From Candidatus Zixiibacteriota bacterium (lineage in GTDB: Bacteria; Zixibacteria; MSB-5A5; GN15; PGXB01), in contig LS998015.1 of NCBI GenBank assembly GCA_900498245.1, forward strand, positions 530,758 to 543,414: 12,657 bases of DNA, written 5' to 3'. Shown here piece by piece: positions 8,993-12,657 of this stretch. The translations under genes were made by a program, and so were the position numbers. The notes beneath the pieces were generated by a model. It saw nothing but the letters and a program-made list of their open reading frames with translations. It made no database searches and had not been told where the DNA came from. The stretch's first letter is position 1. The number at the start of each line of letters is the position of its first letter.

Positions 8993-9097
8993 TATCAATA
9001 AGATTGTCCATGCAGAGATGGCGGCTTGACATCGAGGATTGTTTTCAATACCAATATTACAATTCTCTTCTGATGAAAATATTTCAGAGAGGCACAT

Positions 9098-11155
9098 ATG
9101 CATTTACCGGGTACGAAAAGAAAATGTCACCTTTCATGGGACCGAAAGGGATTATGGAAAATCATAATATTAGTCTGCTTTTTAGCCGTGCCTAATCTTA
9201 AGGCGAATCAATGTTACGAGTGTCATGGCGACCCGGGATTCAGCACCACCGACTCCGCCGGGGCATCCATTTCGCTTTATATTGACAGTTCCATCTTTGC
9301 TAAATCCGTTCACGGCGCTTTCGATTGCACCGATTGCCATGCGGCGGTAAAAACTATTCCTCATTCGGAACATTTGCCCCCTGTCGATTGCGGCAGTTGC
9401 CATAATGATGTGGCCGCAACCTATCAATTTCATGGTTTCAGGCAGGAATCGGCGGGAAATCTATTTCCTGATTGCAGTGATTGCCACGGGACACATAATA
9501 TTCTGTCGCCTTCCGATCCGAAAGCGAGCGCCAATCCGAATAATCTTCCGGTTACCTGCGGACGATGTCACGAAAATAAAGCAATAGTCGGCCCCTATCA
9601 TATCCCCATGATAACGCCGGTGGAAATTTATCAAACCAGCGTTCACTCCCGCATGAGGGAAGGCGACAGCGGTCTTGTGGCAACTTGTATCGACTGCCAT
9701 TCGATTGAAGGGACCGCCCATGTAATTCTGGCCCCGGTGAATCCAAAATCGACCATATATCATTTCAACATTCCCAAAACCTGCGGGCGATGTCATCCGA
9801 AAATTGAATCCGATTATGAAGCCGGGGTGCACGGACAGGCCGCGGCGCGCGGAGAGACCGACACTCCGATTTGTACCGACTGTCATGGGTCGCACCAGAT
9901 TTTGCCGGTCAAAGACCCGGAGTCCAGAGTCGGTCCGACCCGCGTTTCTTTGACGGTGTGCGCCCCCTGCCACGAGGATAAGCAGTTGAATGTCAAGTAC
10001 GGTTTGCCCACCAATATCATGGATTCGTGGCGTCACAGTTATCATGGATTAAAAAGCACCGACGGCGACCCGCGGGTGGCCAACTGCTCCTCGTGCCATC
10101 GGTCGCACCTCATTCTTCCCGCCACCAATCCGGCCTCTTCGATTTCTCCCGCCAATGTGCACGAGACATGCAAGCGATGCCATGAAAGCATTACCCCGCA
10201 ATTGGCCAGTATCGAAATTCACAAGACGACCGGGATTTTTTTGAATCGTACCGGTCAAACGTTTCGAATAATTTATATCGGGGCGATAATTGTGATAATC
10301 GGATCCATGGTTGTTCACTGGTTAATTGATCTGAGAAAACGGATCTGGGTGCTCAACCAGGGCCGTCAAGTGGTGCGGATGCGCCGGGACGAGCTCTGGC
10401 AGCACACGTTCCTGATGATTACATTCACGGTGTTGGCCATTACCGGATTCGCCTTTCATTATTCCGGCTCCTGGTGGGCCAAGATGATGTTCGGTTGGAC
10501 CGGCGGATTTGTCCTGCGACGGACCATTCATCTTATCGCGGCGATATTATTCATCGCCACGGCCATCTGGCATCTGGTCACCCTCTTCAGCATGAGGGGG
10601 CGGACCTTTCTCAGGGATATTTGTCCCTGCCCGAAAGATTTTCGGCAATTTTTCCAGACCATGGCTTATGATCTCGGCCTGCGGAAGGAGCCGCCCCGTT
10701 TCGGGCGTTTCAGTTATATCGAGAAAGCCGAGTACTGGGCGCTGGTTTGGGGAACGATTGTCATGACGGTGACCGGGATGGCGCTCTGGTTCGGGACGGA
10801 GACCGAGCTTATTTTGAAAGTCGGGGCGCTGGGAGTCATGCTGGTCGTCCATTTCTATGAGGCCATTCTGGCCACATTAGCGATTCTGATCTGGCATTTC
10901 TATTCGACGATATTCAATCCCCCGGTTTACCCCAACAATCCATCCTGGTATACCGGAAAAATGCCGCTGGAGATGTATCACGAGGAACATCCCGATGATC
11001 CGATTCTGAACGAAATTTCGGGCGAAGACGGCGATACCGAAATTTCACCGGCTTCTCCTCCGGAACTAAATAACGACGATGAGACGGGTGATTCCGCTCA
11101 AGGATCGGATGAAAGCACCGATTCGGCGCCTTCGAATGAAGATCCAGGGCCGTGA
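9098..11155 (+). CDS. Eleven-haem cytochrome c / cytochrome b fusion, CbcL-like quinone oxidoreductase
   Basis: This is a 685-residue protein with GAGAGG 5 bases before the ATG. A basic N-terminus, a hydrophobic stretch (21-33) and NLKA point to export with cleavage near residue 36. Eleven CXXCH haem c sites follow, with first cysteines at 39, 77, 98, 126, 154, 197, 229, 259, 288, 330 and 358. The C-terminal half is an FdnI/HydC/thiosulfate-reductase-type cytochrome b with helices at about 390-410, 434-454, 474-497, 545-565 and 573-602. Candidate haem b histidines are 436, 454, 478, 492, 585 and 600; EKAEYWALVWG (542-552) is typical. Positive charges place the haem c domain in the periplasm and the acidic tail (637-685) in the cytoplasm. 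The order matches CbcL of Geobacter, which passes electrons from menaquinol to periplasmic cytochromes, although CbcL has nine c haems. The gene stands alone, divergent from tkt. Its direction of electron flow is inferred. Confidence 0.88.
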   Translation: MHLPGTKRKCHLSWDRKGLWKIIILVCFLAVPNLKANQCYECHGDPGFSTTDSAGASISLYIDSSIFAKSVHGAFDCTDCHAAVKTIPHSEHLPPVDCGSCHNDVAATYQFHGFRQESAGNLFPDCSDCHGTHNILSPSDPKASANPNNLPVTCGRCHENKAIVGPYHIPMITPVEIYQTSVHSRMREGDSGLVATCIDCHSIEGTAHVILAPVNPKSTIYHFNIPKTCGRCHPKIESDYEAGVHGQAAARGETDTPICTDCHGSHQILPVKDPESRVGPTRVSLTVCAPCHEDKQLNVKYGLPTNIMDSWRHSYHGLKSTDGDPRVANCSSCHRSHLILPATNPASSISPANVHETCKRCHESITPQLASIEIHKTTGIFLNRTGQTFRIIYIGAIIVIIGSMVVHWLIDLRKRIWVLNQGRQVVRMRRDELWQHTFLMITFTVLAITGFAFHYSGSWWAKMMFGWTGGFVLRRTIHLIAAILFIATAIWHLVTLFSMRGRTFLRDICPCPKDFRQFFQTMAYDLGLRKEPPRFGRFSYIEKAEYWALVWGTIVMTVTGMALWFGTETELILKVGALGVMLVVHFYEAILATLAILIWHFYSTIFNPPVYPNNPSWYTGKMPLEMYHEEHPDDPILNEISGEDGDTEISPASPPELNNDDETGDSAQGSDESTDSAPSNEDPGP
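9473..10183 (+). repeat. Four-fold internal haem-pair repeat in the cytochrome
   Basis: Within the haem c domain, four modules begin at residues 126, 197, 259 and 330. Each has the form CxxCH, then (in most) GSHxIL, a DP or NP turn, and TCxRCHE about 28-32 residues later, giving two haems per module. Between modules are SVH, GVH and SYH sites that could supply distal haem ligands. Period lengths are 71, 62 and 71 residues. This points to growth by duplication of a two-haem unit, with haems 1-3 forming a separate N-terminal part. Confidence 0.7.
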
Positions 11156-11194
11156 ACCGGCGGGATCTGGAATAATTTGAATAGTTTTATGCGG

Positions 11195-11219
11195 AAAGGC
11201 GGGTGAGATGCCCGCCCTT
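11195..11219. terminator. Hairpin between convergent cytochrome and PilZ genes
   Basis: GGCGGG (11198-11203) pairs with CCCGCC (11211-11216) around a seven-base loop. A-rich bases lie on the left and CTT on the right. It lies 40 bp after the cytochrome stop and 21 bp after the end of the opposing PilZ gene, so it could serve both strands. Neither side has a strong T-run. Confidence 0.45.
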
Positions 11220-11239
11220 CTCAAGGAAAAGTTATGCCG

Positions 11240-11632
11240 TTATTTGCGGCCCGCATAGTGAGCGTTTAGCCGATCCGCCTGTTCGGCCATCCAATGACGA
11301 AGCAATTCCCGGACTATCTCACCGTCTTTCTGAGTCGGGAAACGCAGGGCGTATCCCGAGTTGAATCCTTTAATCTCATCATTGGGGCGGCACCAGCGGC
11401 ATTCGGCGTCAAAAAAGACCTCTTTGCACCCCTTGACCGCCCGTTTCAGCGGGAGCCGGCAATAATAGACTTTACGGACCATGGCCGGTTCTGGGGAATG
11501 CAATTTCATTCCTCTGGCCGACATGTCTATTATTCTGCCGATTGGTTCCGAAGCGCGCAAGTCATAGACCGTCATTTCCCCGGAGGCGGTGCGGCGGATT
11601 TTCTGCTGTTTTTCCTGCTCCGCGACTTTCAT
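11240..11632 (-). CDS. PilZ-domain protein with degenerate c-di-GMP motif
   Basis: This is a 130-residue cytoplasmic protein. AAGGAG 5 bases before the ATG at 11632 fixes the start. The single PilZ barrel shows IIDMSARGMKL (residues 34-44), which fits the conserved D/NxSxxG motif (Asp36, Ser38, Gly41). ECRWCRP (77-83) and SGYALRF (92-98) match the later strands. PilZ domains bind cyclic di-GMP and control motility, biofilm or secretion by contacting other proteins. The N-terminal RxxxR switch is incomplete here: the sequence is EKQQKIRR (7-14), so Arg13 and Arg14 are present but the partner four residues earlier is Gln. Ligand binding may therefore be weak or absent. It stands alone, converging on the cytochrome gene. 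Partners cannot be inferred. Confidence 0.8.
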   Translation of the reverse strand: MKVAEQEKQQKIRRTASGEMTVYDLRASEPIGRIIDMSARGMKLHSPEPAMVRKVYYCRLPLKRAVKGCKEVFFDAECRWCRPNDEIKGFNSGYALRFPTQKDGEIVRELLRHWMAEQADRLNAHYAGRK

Positions 11633-11652
11633 ATCTGCTCCTTATATTTCCC

Positions 11653-11681
11653 TTTATATTCTTCGGATAAAAGAGGAGCAA
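11653..11681 (-). promoter_or_regulatory. Candidate promoter of the PilZ gene
   Basis: On the minus strand TTGCTC (11681-11676) and TATAAA (11658-11653) are exactly 17 bp apart. The -10 box matches five of six consensus bases and the -35 box three. Transcription would start just upstream of the ribosome site, giving a very short leader. Pattern evidence only. Confidence 0.35.
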
Positions 11682-11829
11682 TCTGTAAATTTTTGTTAAG
11701 GCGTTTATTGATTTTGCGATTTCCGCCTGTTTAAAATTCAATCACGCCAGGACGCGGTGTTTAATTTATCAGCAGATTTTGCCGTTGCGCTCGATAATTT
11801 CGGCAAAGGGAACCGTCATGAAAATATGA

Positions 11830-12282
11830 TCATTTTCTCAGGATAGCAATCTGACCGGCATGGTAGAGATCATGCTGGATGACACCGTGCAGGCGATGAT
11901 AAGCCGTCTGATTTGCATCACCGATATTGTCATATAATTTTTCATCGGGGAGGGCCCTGACGGTCGCTTCGAGACGATCATGAATATCTTTAAGATTGCG
12001 CAGCGCTTCCTGCCAGGCCTTTTCTCCGGTCCGGGCGATCGGCGGCCAGTCCTGCTCCGGAGTGAGTTTCAATTTCTCCCCTTCGATGAGCCGCCTGACA
12101 TAATCTTCGCAGCCCGCTATATGGAGAACAATTTCCCATATGCTATGCGCCTTTTTCAGCGGCTTAAGGACCGCTTTTCTGGCGCTGACTCCCTTAAGCA
12201 CTTCGCTCAGAGCCGGCCCGTGCCACGCCTCGCCGTAATAGGCCCGATGTAATTGATCCAGGATTCTTTCATTTTCAATCAC
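11830..12282 (-). CDS. DinB-family protein (putative metal-dependent hydrolase or transferase fold)
   Basis: This 150-residue protein has a GTG start. AGGAGG 6 bases upstream of the GTG at 12282 is close to a perfect ribosome site, and no in-frame ATG is nearby, so the start is firm. It has the DinB/YfiT four-helix bundle pattern: an N-terminal helix (residues 4-30), HSIWEIVLHIAG (46-57) with metal ligand His54, and the C-terminal QHDLYHAGQIAILRK (136-150) with His137 and His141, completing the usual three-histidine metal site. Members of the family include bacillithiol transferases and mycothiol-dependent isomerases, while many have unknown function and respond to DNA damage in Bacillus. Nothing nearby (PilZ downstream, a divergent unknown gene upstream) indicates a substrate. 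It is probably transcribed alone. I see no convincing promoter boxes in the AT-rich region upstream. Confidence 0.85.
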   Translation of the reverse strand: MIENERILDQLHRAYYGEAWHGPALSEVLKGVSARKAVLKPLKKAHSIWEIVLHIAGCEDYVRRLIEGEKLKLTPEQDWPPIARTGEKAWQEALRNLKDIHDRLEATVRALPDEKLYDNIGDANQTAYHRLHGVIQHDLYHAGQIAILRK

Positions 12283-12455
12283 TTGTTACCTCCTAACTTG
12301 CCAAAAAGACAAATTGCTTCATTTACTTATGGCTACGGTAATTGAGAGAATTGGTTATCATTTTTTAATTAAGCCGGCTAAATTTTGTAAGTGATTGAAT
12401 ATTAATTAGATATGTAATAAATCAGGATTTCCAGTGAATCAAGCCAAATATATAA

Positions 12456-12507
12456 AATAGTAATAAACAGCAAATAATAGTAATAAATACTTGCAAATAG
12501 TAATAAA
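12456..12507 (+). repeat. Three perfect 12-bp direct repeats at 20-bp spacing
   Basis: AATAGTAATAAA occurs at 12456-12467, 12476-12487 and 12496-12507, so the period is exactly 20 bp, about two helical turns. A partial copy (GTAATAAA) lies at 12414-12421, out of phase. The array sits in the 268-bp divergent gap between the DinB gene and the right-edge gene, and its last copy overlaps a candidate promoter spacer. The phasing suggests side-by-side binding of a protein on one face of the helix, which is inference. Confidence 0.75.
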
Positions 12508-12518
12508 TTAAGTATTTT
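12491..12518 (+). promoter_or_regulatory. Candidate promoter of the right-edge gene
   Basis: TTGCAA (12491-12496) and TATTTT (12513-12518) lie 16 bp apart, each matching four of six consensus bases, about 30 bp before the start codon at 12551. The third AATAGTAATAAA repeat lies on this promoter (its first base is the last base of the -35 box), so a protein bound to the repeats could block or assist polymerase. Confidence 0.3.
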
Positions 12519-12550
12519 TATGGCGTGGCATTTTAGTCAGGAGGCAGGAT

Positions 12551-12657
12551 ATGTCAAAAGGCAGTTTTTTCTCTTTGGATACTTTTCCCACTCTTTTAAA
12601 CTCGGAGTCTTTCTTTGAAAAAATAATGGAGGAGAAAAGAGCGGGACTCAATAATTT
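12551..12657 (+). CDS. Unidentified protein, N-terminal 35 residues (runs off right edge)
   Basis: The ATG at 12551 is preceded by AGGAGG with 6 bases between, a strong ribosome site, and the frame stays open to the end of the window. The visible protein begins MSKGSFFSLDTFPTLLN and continues with an amphipathic, charged helix-like stretch containing FFEKIMEEKRAG. There is no signal peptide. I do not recognise it securely. The pattern of a short LLNSESFF segment followed by a charged helix vaguely resembles the opening of GGDEF-like domains or of some polyprenyl-glycosylphosphotransferases, but 35 residues are too few to decide. The phased repeat array and candidate promoter immediately upstream suggest it is a regulated gene. 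Confidence 0.75.
   Translation, partial: MSKGSFFSLDTFPTLLNSESFFEKIMEEKRAGLNN

Noticed and set aside
9026-9063. Perfect -35 TTGACA at 9026-9031 upstream of the cytochrome gene.
   Set aside because: At 16-18 bp spacing the best -10 is only TACCAA, and the better TACAAT at 9058 is 26 bp away, so I did not call a promoter.
9461-10045. 194-residue open frame on the minus strand.
   Set aside because: It lies entirely opposite the haem-binding part of the cytochrome, and its composition mirrors the CXXCH codons.
11769-11819. Minus-strand 16-residue ORF (MTVPFAEIIERNGKIC) just after the DinB gene.
   Set aside because: Too short and without a ribosome site. It may be a chance frame or a relic of a longer gene, but nothing supports translation.
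12372-12379. Palindrome AGCCGGCT in the AT-rich divergent gap.
   Set aside because: Only 8 bp with no extension on either side, so it cannot be separated from chance.
12456-12507. CRISPR array or transposon end as the meaning of the direct repeats.
   Set aside because: The units are 12 bp with 8-bp gaps, far too short for CRISPR. There are no inverted ends or transposase nearby.

Overview
The window looks like a piece of a Gram-negative, probably anaerobic or respiring environmental bacterium of moderate GC. Most genes have recognisable Shine-Dalgarno sequences. The mix of a six-bladed beta-propeller exported protein, a large multiheme cytochrome c fused to a membrane cytochrome b, and a PilZ protein resembles what is seen in Candidatus Zixibacteria and related FCB or Desulfobacterota-like genomes. 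That placement is a low-confidence guess from gene content only.

Layout, left to right. Positions 1-324 hold the 3' end of an aldo/keto reductase (+). Positions 599-1699 encode an exported beta-propeller protein (+) and 1802-2254 an RDD-family membrane protein (+). The next block, 8810 down to 2335 on the minus strand, is a compact pentose phosphate operon in transcription order: transketolase (tkt), a HAD-family phosphatase, 6-phosphogluconate dehydrogenase (gnd), glucose-6-phosphate dehydrogenase (zwf) and 6-phosphogluconolactonase (pgl). Gaps are 36, 54 and 15 bp, then a 4-bp ATGA overlap. Together they cover the whole oxidative branch plus the main carbon-shuffling enzyme. The epimerase, isomerase and transaldolase are not in view.

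Divergent from tkt is a 685-residue membrane cytochrome (9098-11155, +). It has eleven CXXCH haem c motifs on the periplasmic side, followed by a five-helix FdnI/HydC-type cytochrome b. This is the architecture of CbcL-like menaquinol oxidoreductases used in extracellular electron transfer. The shared intergenic region carries a TTTGTCC-N13-GGACAAA dyad.

A hairpin separates the cytochrome from a convergent PilZ-domain gene (11240-11632, -). Next come a DinB-family gene with a GTG start (11830-12282, -) and an AT-rich divergent region with three perfect 12-bp repeats at exact 20-bp spacing. The repeats lie just upstream of a gene that runs off the right edge (12551-12657, +).

The points most worth a second look are four. 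The first is the 11-haem c/b fusion cytochrome. The second is the HAD phosphatase embedded in the pentose phosphate operon, possibly a metabolite-repair enzyme. The third is an acidic residue in both dehydrogenases near the position that normally recognises the NADP 2'-phosphate. The fourth is the 20-bp-phased repeat array.
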